Of a stretch of DNA of 9,246 nucleotides, positions 1-6,796 are shown piece by piece. A model generated the notes under the pieces. That model was given only the letters and a program-made list of their open reading frames with translations, made no database searches and had not been told where the DNA came from. A program made the position numbers and the translations under genes. The number at the start of each line of letters is the position of its first letter. Position 1 is the stretch's first letter. The DNA is from Deltaproteobacteria bacterium (lineage in GTDB: Bacteria > Myxococcota_A > UBA9160 > PR03), in the NCBI GenBank assembly GCA_018262315.1, contig JAGSPS010000108.1:1-9246 (forward strand), written 5' to 3'.

Positions 1-392
1 TGCTCTGCTGCGACGTCTCGGAAGAGTGGACGCAGATCGGCCGGCGCTTCTGGGAGAAGGCCGGCGTCGCGCACAAGATCGAGCTGAAGATCGGCCCGGC
101 GCTCGAAACGCTGCGCGCGCTGCCCGACGAGGAACTTTTCGAGCTCGCCTTCATCGACGCCGACAAGCCCGGCTATGCATCCTATTACGAGGAGATCCTC
201 ACGCGCCTGCGGCCGAACGGATTGATCCTCGTTGACAACGTGCTGTGGATGGGCAACGTCGTGAAGGCCGATCAGCAGGATCCGCACACGCTCGCGATCC
301 GCGCGTTCAACGATCTGGTGGCGGCGGACGCGCGCGTGGACTGCGTGATGCTCGCGGTCTCGGACGGGCTCACGATCCTGCGCAAGAAGTAG
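1..392 (+). CDS. Class I SAM-dependent O-methyltransferase (caffeoyl-CoA OMT-like), 3' part
   Basis: The gene enters from the left edge; the first complete codon is at base 3 and 129 residues are visible before TAG. The fragment carries the C-terminal half of the Methyltransf_3 (caffeoyl-CoA O-methyltransferase) fold. FIDADKPGYASYYE (visible residues 50-63) matches the family's metal-binding strand and DNVLWMGNV (78-86) its second metal/substrate motif. The end, SDGLTILRKK, is the usual C-terminus. Such enzymes move a methyl group from S-adenosylmethionine to a catechol-type hydroxyl with a divalent cation; the real substrate cannot be read from sequence. The SAM-binding N-terminal part lies outside the window. 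A 35-bp gap separates it from the next gene, which has its own promoter-like element, so co-transcription is uncertain. Confidence 0.9.
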   Translation, partial: LCCDVSEEWTQIGRRFWEKAGVAHKIELKIGPALETLRALPDEELFELAFIDADKPGYASYYEEILTRLRPNGLILVDNVLWMGNVVKADQQDPHTLAIRAFNDLVAADARVDCVMLAVSDGLTILRKK

Positions 393-415
393 CGGGCTCG
401 AGCGCCGGGTTGGGC

Positions 416-421
416 TAGCTT
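416..421 (+). promoter_or_regulatory. Putative -10 element (TAGCTT) for a leaderless HEPN transcript
   Basis: The sequence GCTAGCTT is followed by six bases and then the ATG at 428. TAGCTT fits the TANNNT type of -10 element, and its last T lies 7 nt before the A of ATG. In leaderless genes of Deinococcus and actinobacteria this spacing puts the transcription start on the start codon. There is no Shine-Dalgarno sequence between 393 and 427, and no convincing -35. Near-identical layouts occur before the genes at 6797 (+) and 8367 (-). Confidence 0.4.
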
Positions 422-427
422 GAGCGA

Positions 428-856
428 ATGGTGTCGCCCCTCGATCGAAGCGAGTTCGAGCGCTGGCGTGAACAGGCGCGGAGCGCGGCAGAAACGGCCG
501 CGCTCGCACGGCGCGGAGGGCGACACGAGTGGGCGTGTTTCCTCTCCGAACAAGCTGCGCAGCTCGTCGTGAAGGGCCTTCTGCACGGGCTCGGGCTCGA
601 AGCATGGGGCCACGATCTCACGGTGCTGTGCAGCCGCGCTCGCGAAGCGCTCGGTGCAGGCTGGCCCGCTGCGGCAACCGACGCCGCGGCGCGGCTCTCG
701 CGCCACTACATCCCGACTCGCTATCCGGACGCCCATGCATCAGGTGCGCCGTCGAGTCACTACACCGATGCCGACGCGGCGCAGGCCGGAGAAGACGTGC
801 GCGTGATCGAAGCAGCGGTCGATCGCGCCTGGTCGGAACTCGGAGGGCGGCCGTGA
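428..856 (+). CDS. HEPN domain protein
   Basis: A 142-residue, helix-rich protein of the HEPN family (PF05168 type). Visible hallmarks are EWACFLSEQAAQLVVKGLL (residues 34-52), the family's first core helix; GHDLTVL (61-67); and SRHYIPTRYPDA (91-102), very typical of HEPN proteins paired with minimal nucleotidyltransferases. HEPN domains can be RNases using an R-x4-6-H motif. Here R98 and H103 in RYPDAH fit that spacing, but in this subfamily the stretch is a conserved loop and may not be catalytic. The gene overlaps the MNT gene by 4 nt (GTGA), so the two are translationally coupled. Being a toxin half of a toxin-antitoxin pair is possible from the family; a scaffold or RNA-binding role is also possible. 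Confidence 0.87.
   Translation: MVSPLDRSEFERWREQARSAAETAALARRGGRHEWACFLSEQAAQLVVKGLLHGLGLEAWGHDLTVLCSRAREALGAGWPAAATDAAARLSRHYIPTRYPDAHASGAPSSHYTDADAAQAGEDVRVIEAAVDRAWSELGGRP
842..846 (+). promoter_or_regulatory. Shine-Dalgarno of the MNT gene
   Basis: GGAGG lies inside the end of the HEPN gene, six bases before the GTG at 853. It fixes the GTG as the MNT start and supports coupled translation. This gene, second in its operon, has a clear SD, unlike the HEPN gene that leads it. Confidence 0.7.
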
Positions 857-1224
857 GCCATCCGATCCTGGTGCGCCGCCGCGCGGAGCAGCACGCGCGC
901 ATTCGCTGCGCCGCCGATTGGGCGCGCGAACTCGCGAAGCGGCTCGATCTGGTCGCGGTCGTGGTGTTCGGCTCGTCGGCACGCGGCGACTTCAACAAGT
1001 GGAGCGACATCGACGTGCTCGTCATCGCGCGCGGACTTCCGCCCGACGCGCGTGCGCGGCTCGCGCTGCTGACCGAAGCCGCGCCGCCGGGCATCCAGCC
1101 GGTGGGCTGGATGCCGGACGAGTTCGCCGATCGACGGCGACACAAGGACCCGATCGCGCGCGAATGCGACGCGGTGGGGATCACCGTGCTGGGAGCGCTT
1201 CCCCCGCCGGCTGTCGCTTCCTAG
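853..1224 (+). CDS. Minimal nucleotidyltransferase (MNT), HEPN partner
   Basis: A 123-residue protein with the DNA polymerase beta-like nucleotidyltransferase signature GSSARGDFNKWSDIDVLVI (residues 40-58); D52 and D54 are the metal-binding pair. MNT proteins of HEPN/MNT modules can AMPylate and silence the HEPN partner, or act as an antitoxin by binding. The third carboxylate expected on a later strand is not obvious: the stretch is IQPVGWMPDEF (81-91), a variant common in HEPN-paired MNTs, so catalytic competence is uncertain. The start is GTG at 853, chosen for the GGAGG six bases upstream and the 4-nt overlap with the HEPN stop; a GTG at 871 is an alternative. The TAG stop shares three bases with the stop of the convergent PEP-CTERM gene. 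Confidence 0.87.
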   Translation: MSHPILVRRRAEQHARIRCAADWARELAKRLDLVAVVVFGSSARGDFNKWSDIDVLVIARGLPPDARARLALLTEAAPPGIQPVGWMPDEFADRRRHKDPIARECDAVGITVLGALPPPAVAS

Positions 1225-2576
1225 CGCCGCCGCGCGATCGCAACGAGCGCGGCGAGCGCCGCGCCCACCTGGAGCGCCGCGCCCGGTTCGGGCACGAACT
1301 CCGCGACGATCGTGCGCGACTGGTCCATCGTGACGCCGACCGGGTTCACGGCGGAAGTACTGCCGTCGTTGAAGCGCCAGCGCACGAACGACGCCCCGGA
1401 TCCGGGCAGCGCCGTGGCCGTCACGGGTGTGCCGGGGGCGTACGAGCCGCCGGCGGGCGCCAGCGTGACGGAGCCGTTGCCGTCCGCGGTCGCGAGGAGC
1501 GAATAACGAGTCGCGCCGGGCTCGGGCGGCGTCTGGAAGAGCTTGAAGCTCGCGTCCTCCACGACGTTGGTGCAGGAACCGAGCGTCGCCGGATTGAAGT
1601 ACGCGCGCCACTTGTAGACGGTATCGGCCAGCAGCCCGCTCCAGATCGCGAAGCAACTGGAACCGCCGTCGCCGAGCGCCGTGCAGCCGCCGCCGGGCTC
1701 GAACACCGACGTGTCGGGTATGCCCGGATCTGCGGGGTACAGCTCGAACCAGATCTCGTTGGGGCTCAGACACGAGGTATTGTAGACGTGCGTGATCGTA
1801 TGGACGGTGGTCTGCGTCAGGTCCTGGGCCGACGGCTCCGGGTAGACGATGCGCGGCCCGGCGTACGGGCCCTGCGTGACGAAGACGCCCTGCCACGCGC
1901 CCGACGAGGGGATCCCGTAGCCGTTGTAGTACTGCGGGTGTCCGTCCCATTGCAGCGTCGGCCCGCCTGGATTGTTGTCGAGCACGTTCGCCGCGCCGAG
2001 CAGGTAGTCGTTGCTCGCGAAGCCGGAGAGCGCCTGACTCGAAATGATCGGAAACTCGATCGTCAGGATCGCGCCCGGCGGCAGTGGCCAGTAGGGCTGC
2101 GTGGCCGGCGGAAACGAGAAGAACTGATTGGAGTAGGGGCTCCCGCCCGGATTCGGAAACGAGCTGTTCGAGTAGGGGTAGAGCCCGATGAACGGCGCGC
2201 TCGGGCACGAACCGTCCGTGAGCTGGCTCGGCGACGACGCATTGGCGCCCTTCAGGTAGCAACGCACGGGGTTCGACGGGGTGATCGCGAAGCTGGTGCC
2301 GCGCGGCAGCTTCACCTCGGGAATGGCCCACGCTCCGCTGCAGCCGAGCCCGCCGAGCGAGATGCGCGCGTAGTAGACCTGTCCGACCTGCGGCAGCCCG
2401 AAGAAGCCGACCCACGTCCACGCCAGATCTTCGATCATGTCGACGAGGTCGATGCCGAGCACACAGCGATGTTGGAGCCGCGAGGCGGATCCGTCGTTCC
2501 ACACGCCCTGTGCCGAAGCCGATCCGGCGAGCAGGAGCGCGAGGGCGAAAACGAACGAAGCGAGCAGTTTGTGCAT
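1221..2576 (-). CDS. Exported PEP-CTERM protein with InlB-like repeat domain
   Basis: A 451-residue secreted protein. Residues 1-22 form a signal peptide (MHKLL, hydrophobic core, cleavage after ASA). Residues 23 to about 350 are a Cys-, Pro- and aromatic-rich region I do not recognise. Residues 357-427, with SLLATADGNGSV, GSYAPGTPVTATALP, FVRW and RTIVAEF, match the divergent InlB B-repeat / 'bacterial repeat' domain. The tail is a PEP-CTERM sorting signal: VPEPGA (428-433), a hydrophobic helix, then ARRR at the very end. By family knowledge such proteins are processed by an exosortase and released or anchored at the outer surface, often tied to exopolysaccharide; no exosortase is in this window. 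No Shine-Dalgarno is evident before the ATG. Surface or matrix function is inference. Confidence 0.88.
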   Translation of the reverse strand: MHKLLASFVFALALLLAGSASAQGVWNDGSASRLQHRCVLGIDLVDMIEDLAWTWVGFFGLPQVGQVYYARISLGGLGCSGAWAIPEVKLPRGTSFAITPSNPVRCYLKGANASSPSQLTDGSCPSAPFIGLYPYSNSSFPNPGGSPYSNQFFSFPPATQPYWPLPPGAILTIEFPIISSQALSGFASNDYLLGAANVLDNNPGGPTLQWDGHPQYYNGYGIPSSGAWQGVFVTQGPYAGPRIVYPEPSAQDLTQTTVHTITHVYNTSCLSPNEIWFELYPADPGIPDTSVFEPGGGCTALGDGGSSCFAIWSGLLADTVYKWRAYFNPATLGSCTNVVEDASFKLFQTPPEPGATRYSLLATADGNGSVTLAPAGGSYAPGTPVTATALPGSGASFVRWRFNDGSTSAVNPVGVTMDQSRTIVAEFVPEPGAALQVGAALAALVAIARRR

Positions 2577-2653
2577 GCCGGCAGGATCGTGGGAGGTTTC
2601 CCCGCTGTAAAGACCGGTTCGCCCGACCCGGGCCGCCCAACCGTACGGCTGAT

Positions 2654-2679
2654 GCGCGACTCGTGCGCACGACCCGCGC
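2654..2679 (-). terminator. Palindrome downstream of the GST gene, terminator-like
   Basis: A perfect 12-bp palindrome (TCGTGCGCACGA, 2661-2672) is flanked by GCGCG and CGCGC arms after a 2x2 mismatch. It begins 12 bases past the GST stop in the GST direction. No T-run follows, so it is not a classical intrinsic terminator; it could instead be an operator for the PEP-CTERM gene, which starts 78 bases further on. Confidence 0.3.
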
Positions 2680-2690
2680 GCAGCGCGACT

Positions 2691-3368
2691 TCAAGACGGC
2701 GGTGCGACGAGCGCCTCCACCTCGGGAAAGCGCTCGGGCTCGGCGGCGCCCGCCGCGATCCATTCGCGCATCGGCGCGAGCGCACAGACCGTGTCCACGT
2801 ACGCTTGCGACGTCGGCGGCAGCGCCACCGAGTACGACCTGAAGCGCGTCGCGACGGGCGCGAACATCGCGTCGGCGATCGTGAAGCGGCCGAACAGGAA
2901 CTCGCCATCCCCGCCGTGACGCGCGCGGCATGCTTCGAAGATCGCGATGATGCGCGCGATGTCGGCCTGTACTTCTTGCGACGCCGGCTTCGCGAGTCGT
3001 GCGCCCGAGATGCGCAGGTTCATCTGCAGCGCGTTGCGCAGCGCGCCAAAGCCCGCGTGCATCTCGGCGCTGATCGACCGCGCATGCGCGCGCGCGGCCC
3101 GCTCGCCGGGCCAGAGGCCGGCGCCCGGCGCCAGCTCGGCCGCGTACTCGCAGATCGCGAGCGAATCCCAGACGGTCACGTCGCCGTCGTGCAGGATCGG
3201 CACCTTGCCCGCCGGCGAGTGGCGCAGGATCTGGTCGCGGCTGTCCGGCTGGTAGAGCCCGATCCGCAGCTCCTCGAAGTCGAGGCCCGCCATCCGCAGC
3301 GCCAGCCAGGGCCGCAGCGACCAGGACGAGTAATTCTTGTTGCCAATCACCAGGGTGAGGCGAGACAC
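2691..3368 (-). CDS. Glutathione S-transferase family protein
   Basis: A 225-residue cytosolic GST. The thioredoxin-fold N-terminal half has the serine active-site motif NYSSWSLRPW (residues 12-21; S14 is the likely thiol-activating residue, as in zeta-like GSTs), the cis-proline VP (57-58) and WDS (67-69), which holds the gamma-glutamyl end of glutathione. The helical C-terminal half has FLFGRFTIADAMFAPVATRF (158-177), the N-capping and structural motif of GST helix 6. The GTG at 3368 is chosen because GGAGG lies seven bases upstream and homology begins at SRLTLVIG; an ATG 45 codons upstream would run through the tetR operator and add unrelated residues. Divergence from tetR-emrAB suggests a role in detoxifying electrophiles. 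The substrate is unknown. Confidence 0.92.
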   Translation of the reverse strand: MSRLTLVIGNKNYSSWSLRPWLALRMAGLDFEELRIGLYQPDSRDQILRHSPAGKVPILHDGDVTVWDSLAICEYAAELAPGAGLWPGERAARAHARSISAEMHAGFGALRNALQMNLRISGARLAKPASQEVQADIARIIAIFEACRARHGGDGEFLFGRFTIADAMFAPVATRFRSYSVALPPTSQAYVDTVCALAPMREWIAAGAAEPERFPEVEALVAPPS

Positions 3369-3375
3369 GAGCGGT

Positions 3376-3380
3376 CCTCC
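3376..3380 (-). promoter_or_regulatory. Shine-Dalgarno fixing the GST GTG start
   Basis: On the minus strand GGAGG lies seven bases before the GTG at 3368. It decides the start of the GST in favour of GTG over the far-upstream ATG at 3503. Confidence 0.75.
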
Positions 3381-3437
3381 GAGTTTGCAAATGCGAGTAA
3401 AGACCAGGATTCGGCGCCGCGCTTTCCGGCGTGCAAC

Positions 3438-3467
3438 TTGACGGGGCACAGGATCTTTAGTTAGTAA
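3438..3467 (+). promoter_or_regulatory. Putative tetR promoter (TTGACG ... TAGTAA)
   Basis: TTGACG (3438-3443) is a good -35 match, followed after 18 bp by TAGTAA (3462-3467), a weak -10. The transcript would start within a few bases of the ATG at 3479, so the tetR message would be leaderless or nearly so; no Shine-Dalgarno is present. The -10 coincides with the left arm of the inverted repeat, so binding there would block RNA polymerase. Confidence 0.35.
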
Positions 3468-3477
3468 GTATTTACTA
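3462..3477. promoter_or_regulatory. Inverted repeat, probable TetR operator
   Basis: TAGTAA-GTAT-TTACTA is a perfect 6-bp inverted repeat with a 4-bp spacer, ending one base before the tetR ATG. It is AT-rich in a GC-rich genome and lies in the 110-bp spacer between the divergent GST and tetR-emrAB genes. TetR-family repressors typically bind such dyads between their own gene and its neighbour. A TTAG copy just upstream (3457-3460) repeats part of the left arm and may extend the site. Binding would repress tetR-emrA-emrB; repression of GST depends on where its promoter lies. Confidence 0.6.
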
Positions 3478-3478
3478 G

Positions 3479-4144
3479 ATGGAACCCACAACTGTCCCCG
3501 CAACCCCCAGCCGCCGCCTCTCTGCCGACGAGCGCCGCGCCCAGATCCTGCGCGAGGCGGCCCAGCTCTTCGGCTCCCACGGTTTCAACGGCACCACCAC
3601 CCGCGACGTCGCCGCGCAGGTCGGGATCACCGAGGCCGCGCTCTACCGCTACTTCCCGAGCAAGGAAGCGATGTACACCGCGATCCTCGATGAGCGGATG
3701 GCGTCGGCCGCACTCCTCGAGCCGGTCGAACCGATCGCCGCGGCGGGTGACGACCGCGCCGTCTTCACCATGCTCGCGCTGACACTGCTGCGCAGCGTCG
3801 AGGCCGACCCCTCGATCCTGCGCCTGATCCTCTACTCGGCGCTCGAGGGTCACGAGCTGGCGCGACCCTTCCAGGAGAAGCGCATCCTCCGGTTGCGCGA
3901 GTTCCTGACCGCCTACATTGCACGGCGTACGGCCGAGGGCGTGTTCCGCGCGATCGATCCCAAACTCGCCGCCCGCGCATTCACCGGGATGATCGTCGAC
4001 CACCTGATCGTCAAGCACGTGTTCGGGCAGCGCGAGCAGTATCCGCAGTCGCCCGAGGAAGTCGCCGAGACCTACGTCTCGATCTTCCTCGACGGCGTGC
4101 GCAACGCGCCGGCCGGGGCGTCGCGAAGGAGCGGCCGTGGTTGA
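3479..4144 (+). CDS. TetR/AcrR family transcriptional repressor
   Basis: A 221-residue TetR-family regulator. The N-terminal DNA-binding domain is clear: ILREAAQLFGSHGFNGTT (residues 23-40) followed by the helix-turn-helix RDVAAQVGITEAALYRYFPS (42-61) and KEAMY. The C-terminal two-thirds is the all-helical ligand-binding and dimerisation domain, ending near ETYVSIFLDGV. ATG at 3479 gives a normal family length and directly follows the inverted repeat. The stop overlaps the emrA start by 8 nt, so the regulator is first gene of the efflux operon and probably represses it until a drug or toxic compound binds. The inducer cannot be predicted. Confidence 0.92.
   Translation: MEPTTVPATPSRRLSADERRAQILREAAQLFGSHGFNGTTTRDVAAQVGITEAALYRYFPSKEAMYTAILDERMASAALLEPVEPIAAAGDDRAVFTMLALTLLRSVEADPSILRLILYSALEGHELARPFQEKRILRLREFLTAYIARRTAEGVFRAIDPKLAARAFTGMIVDHLIVKHVFGQREQYPQSPEEVAETYVSIFLDGVRNAPAGASRRSGRG
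4126..4131 (+). promoter_or_regulatory. Shine-Dalgarno of emrA
   Basis: AAGGAG inside the end of tetR lies five bases before GTG 4137 and sets this GTG as the emrA start, with an 8-nt overlap between the two frames. Confidence 0.7.
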
Positions 4145-5147
4145 AGCCACCGTTCCCACCACGCGCTCGCGCGCGCGCATCGGCATGCGCCCGCTGCTGA
4201 TCGGCGCGGCGGTGCTCGCGATCGCCGCGACCGTCGCCTACTGGGCACTCGTACTGCGCGGCTTCGAGCACACCAACGACGCGTTCGTCGAAGGCCACCT
4301 GGTGTTCCTGTCGCCGCGCGTCGGCGGGCAGGTGGCGGAAGTGCTGGTGGAGGAGAACCAGCACGTGGTGCGGGGAGAGACGCTCGTGCGCCTCGATCCC
4401 GCCGACTTCGAGGTGCGCGTGGCGCGCGCCCGCGCGGACCTCGACGCCGCCCACAATCGGATCGCGCAGACGCGCGCGTCGGCGGATGCGGCGGCCGCGC
4501 AAGTCGCTGCCGTCGAAGCAAAATTGCGCCATGCAGAACAGGAACTCGGGCGCGCGCAGAAGCTATTTGCGAACGGCGTCGCAAGTCGCACCGCGCTCGA
4601 CACCGCGGTCGCGGCGCACGACGGCGCCGCCGCCGAGCTGCACGCCGCGCACGAACAGGAGCGCGCCGAACGGGCCGCGCTCGGCAACGACGCTCCCGTG
4701 CGGCAAGCCGAGGCGATGCTGCGCGAAGCGGAGCTGGCGCTCGCGCATACCGTCGTCACGGCGCCCTTCGACGGCGTGGTGGGCCGCAAGAACGCCGAGG
4801 TCGGGGCGAACGTCGCGCCGGGCCAGCCGCTCGTCGCAGTTGCCGAAGACGCCGCGAACTGGGTCACCGCGAACTTCAAGGAAACGCAGATCGAGTCGAT
4901 GAACGCGGGCGACCGCGCCGAGATCCGCGTCGACGCCTTCCCCGACGCCGTGTTCCACGGTCGTGTCGAATCGATCTCGCCGGCGACCGGCGCCAAGTAC
5001 GCGCTGCTGCCGCCCGAGAACGCGACGGGCAACTTCACGAAGGTGGTGCAGCGGGTGCCGGTGCGGATCGCGCTCGACGCCGCGGAAGACGACCTCGCGA
5101 AGCTCTCCGTCGGTCTCTCGGTCGACGTGCGTGTCCGCGTCCACTGA
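4137..5147 (+). CDS. emrA: EmrA-type membrane fusion (HlyD-family) efflux adaptor
   Basis: A 336-residue periplasmic adaptor. One N-terminal transmembrane helix spans about residues 19-40. HTNDAFVEGHLVFLSPRVGG (45-64) is the EmrA version of the first lipoyl/barrel strand. An alanine-rich alpha-helical hairpin (coiled coil) covers about 91-205. VVTAPFDGVVGRK (206-218) begins the second lipoyl half, NFKETQ (246-251) is a family signature, and ALLPPENATGNFTKVVQR (289-306) is the characteristic EmrA beta-barrel stretch. It links the EmrB transporter to an outer-membrane channel so that drugs are expelled across both membranes. Starts at GTG with AAGGAG upstream; its end overlaps the EmrB frame by 17 nt. 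No outer-membrane factor gene lies next to it. Confidence 0.93.
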   Translation: MVEATVPTTRSRARIGMRPLLIGAAVLAIAATVAYWALVLRGFEHTNDAFVEGHLVFLSPRVGGQVAEVLVEENQHVVRGETLVRLDPADFEVRVARARADLDAAHNRIAQTRASADAAAAQVAAVEAKLRHAEQELGRAQKLFANGVASRTALDTAVAAHDGAAAELHAAHEQERAERAALGNDAPVRQAEAMLREAELALAHTVVTAPFDGVVGRKNAEVGANVAPGQPLVAVAEDAANWVTANFKETQIESMNAGDRAEIRVDAFPDAVFHGRVESISPATGAKYALLPPENATGNFTKVVQRVPVRIALDAAEDDLAKLSVGLSVDVRVRVH

Positions 5148-6741
5148 CCTGGCCACCGCGCCCGTAGCCCACCCCGCCGCACTCACGTCGCGCGAGTGGC
5201 TGATGATCATCGGCGTGATGCTCGCGGTGATCCTCGAGATCCTCGACACCAGCATCGTCAACGTCGCGCTGCCCACCATGATGGGGAACCTCGGCGCCAC
5301 CGTGGACGAGATCTCCTGGGTCGCCACCTCCTACATCGTCGCCAACGTGATCGTGATCCCGATGACGAGCTTCTTTGCCGCGCGCTTCGGCCGGCGCCGC
5401 TACTTCGTCGGCTCGATCCTGCTCTTCACCTTCGCGTCGTTCCTGTGCGGCTCTGCACGCACGCTGCCGGAGTTGGTGGGGTTCCGCGTGATCCAGGGCC
5501 TCGGCGGCGGCGCGCTGCTGGCGCTCGGGCAGTCGATCATGGTCGAGACCTTCCCGCCCGAGCGACAGGGAACCGGGCAGGCAATTTTCGGCGTCGGCGC
5601 GATGCTCGGCCCGAGCCTCGGCCCGACGCTCGGCGGCTGGATCACCGACGTGTGGGCGTGGCCGTGGATCTTCTACGTCAACCTGCCGATCGGCATCGCT
5701 GCGGCGGTTCTCTGCTGGAGTTACCTGCCGACGCCGCGCGCCGGCACGTTGCGTCGCCCCGAAGGCGTGGACTGGCGCGGCATCGCGCTGCTCGTGGTGG
5801 GCATCGCGTCGCTGCAGATCCTGCTCGAGAACGGCCACCGCAACGACTGGTTCGAGAGCGACTTCATCGTCGCGCTCGGCGTTTCGTCGGCGATCGCGCT
5901 GGTCTGGTTCACCTGGCATGAGCTCCACACCGAGCACCCGGTCGTCGACCTGCGCGTATTCCGCCACCGCGCGCTGGTGGTGGGCTGCGCCTACGGCATG
6001 GCGATGGGGATCGGTCTCTACGGCAGCATCTTCCTGTTCCCGCTCTTCACCCAGAACGTGATGCGCTGGACGTCGTGGCAGTCGGGCATCGCGATCTTGC
6101 CTTCGACGCTCTCCACCGCGCTGGTGATGCCGATCGCCGGACTCCTCGTGTGGCGGGTCGGACCGGCGCCGCTGCTCGGAGTGGGCGTCGCGGTGTTCCT
6201 CCCCGCGCTGTGGGGCATGAGCCATTGGACCGCGCAGAGCGGCTTCTGGGATCTGTTCTGGCCGCAGATCGGGCGCGGCATGGCGATGGGCCTGATGTTC
6301 GTGCCGCTCTCCGTCGCGACGCTGCGGGCGCTGCCGCCGCAGGACGTGTTGCAGGGCGCCGGCCTCTACAACCTGTTCCGCCAGACGGGGGGAAGTCTCG
6401 GCATCGCCGTGCTGGCGACGCTGATCGACCATCGCGGCGCGCTGCACCGCGCGCATCTCGCCGAGTCGGTGTCGCCGTTCTCCGAAGTGACGCGACAATA
6501 CCTCGCGCAGCTCGCCGCCGGCTTGCAGGCGCGCGGCCAGGGCGCCACCGACGCGCTGGCCGGCGCGCACAAGTTGATCGAGCAGATCATCACGCAGCAA
6601 GCGACGGTGCTCGCGTTCCGCGACTGCTACCTGGTGATCTTCGCCGTCTTCCTGCTGCTCGCCCCGCTGGTGCCGCTGCTGCGACGCCCCGGCGCGGCCG
6701 GCTCTCCGTCTGCCGCAAGCGGAGCGCTCAGCGAGCCGTAG
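5131..6741 (+). CDS. emrB: EmrB/QacA-family (DHA2) MFS drug efflux transporter
   Basis: A 536-residue inner-membrane proton-driven exporter with about 14 hydrophobic segments. LDTSIVNVALP (residues 38-48) is the DHA2 motif of helix 1, FFAARFGRRRYF (81-92) is the cytoplasmic loop motif A, and GVGAMLGPSLGPTLGGW (154-170) is the antiporter motif C. FYVNLPIGI (181-189) is also typical. It exports hydrophobic compounds in exchange for protons and works with EmrA. GTG 5131 is chosen because it leaves a normal cytoplasmic leader of about 20 residues and overlaps emrA by 17 nt; it lacks a clear Shine-Dalgarno, so translation probably depends on coupling. An ATG at 5203 would leave almost no leader before helix 1. 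Substrate unknown. Confidence 0.93.
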   Translation: MSASTDLATAPVAHPAALTSREWLMIIGVMLAVILEILDTSIVNVALPTMMGNLGATVDEISWVATSYIVANVIVIPMTSFFAARFGRRRYFVGSILLFTFASFLCGSARTLPELVGFRVIQGLGGGALLALGQSIMVETFPPERQGTGQAIFGVGAMLGPSLGPTLGGWITDVWAWPWIFYVNLPIGIAAAVLCWSYLPTPRAGTLRRPEGVDWRGIALLVVGIASLQILLENGHRNDWFESDFIVALGVSSAIALVWFTWHELHTEHPVVDLRVFRHRALVVGCAYGMAMGIGLYGSIFLFPLFTQNVMRWTSWQSGIAILPSTLSTALVMPIAGLLVWRVGPAPLLGVGVAVFLPALWGMSHWTAQSGFWDLFWPQIGRGMAMGLMFVPLSVATLRALPPQDVLQGAGLYNLFRQTGGSLGIAVLATLIDHRGALHRAHLAESVSPFSEVTRQYLAQLAAGLQARGQGATDALAGAHKLIEQIITQQATVLAFRDCYLVIFAVFLLLAPLVPLLRRPGAAGSPSAASGALSEP

Positions 6742-6782
6742 GCGAGCGAAGTTCATCGGGACGCAGCGCCTTGCCATCGCGC

Positions 6783-6788
6783 TAGTTT
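6783..6788 (+). promoter_or_regulatory. Putative -10 element (TAGTTT) before the amidotransferase
   Basis: GCTAGTTTG lies eight bases before the ATG at 6797; TAGTTT fits TANNNT. No Shine-Dalgarno occurs in the 55-bp spacer after emrB and no good -35 is visible. The layout mirrors that at 416-421 and suggests a leaderless transcript independent of the efflux operon. Confidence 0.4.
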
Positions 6789-6796
6789 GGCGCGCG

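Noticed and set aside
760..3390. Very long open frame on the minus strand (876 codons) through MNT, the PEP-CTERM gene and GST
   Set aside because: It is Arg/Ala-rich with no domain motifs and is out of frame with three well-supported genes; long stop-free antisense frames are expected at this GC content.
918..3464. Very long open frame on the plus strand (848 codons) opposite the PEP-CTERM and GST genes
   Set aside because: Same reason: low-complexity Arg/Glu/Ala composition, no motif, and it covers convincing genes in other frames.
3369..3503. Upstream ATG at 3503 as the GST start
   Set aside because: The added 45 residues run through the operator and into tetR; GTG 3368 has GGAGG at the right distance and matches the family N-terminus.
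5035..6777. 580-codon minus-strand frame opposite emrB
   Set aside because: Composition is His/Arg/Asp/Glu-rich, a mirror of the hydrophobic codons of emrB; no recognisable domain.
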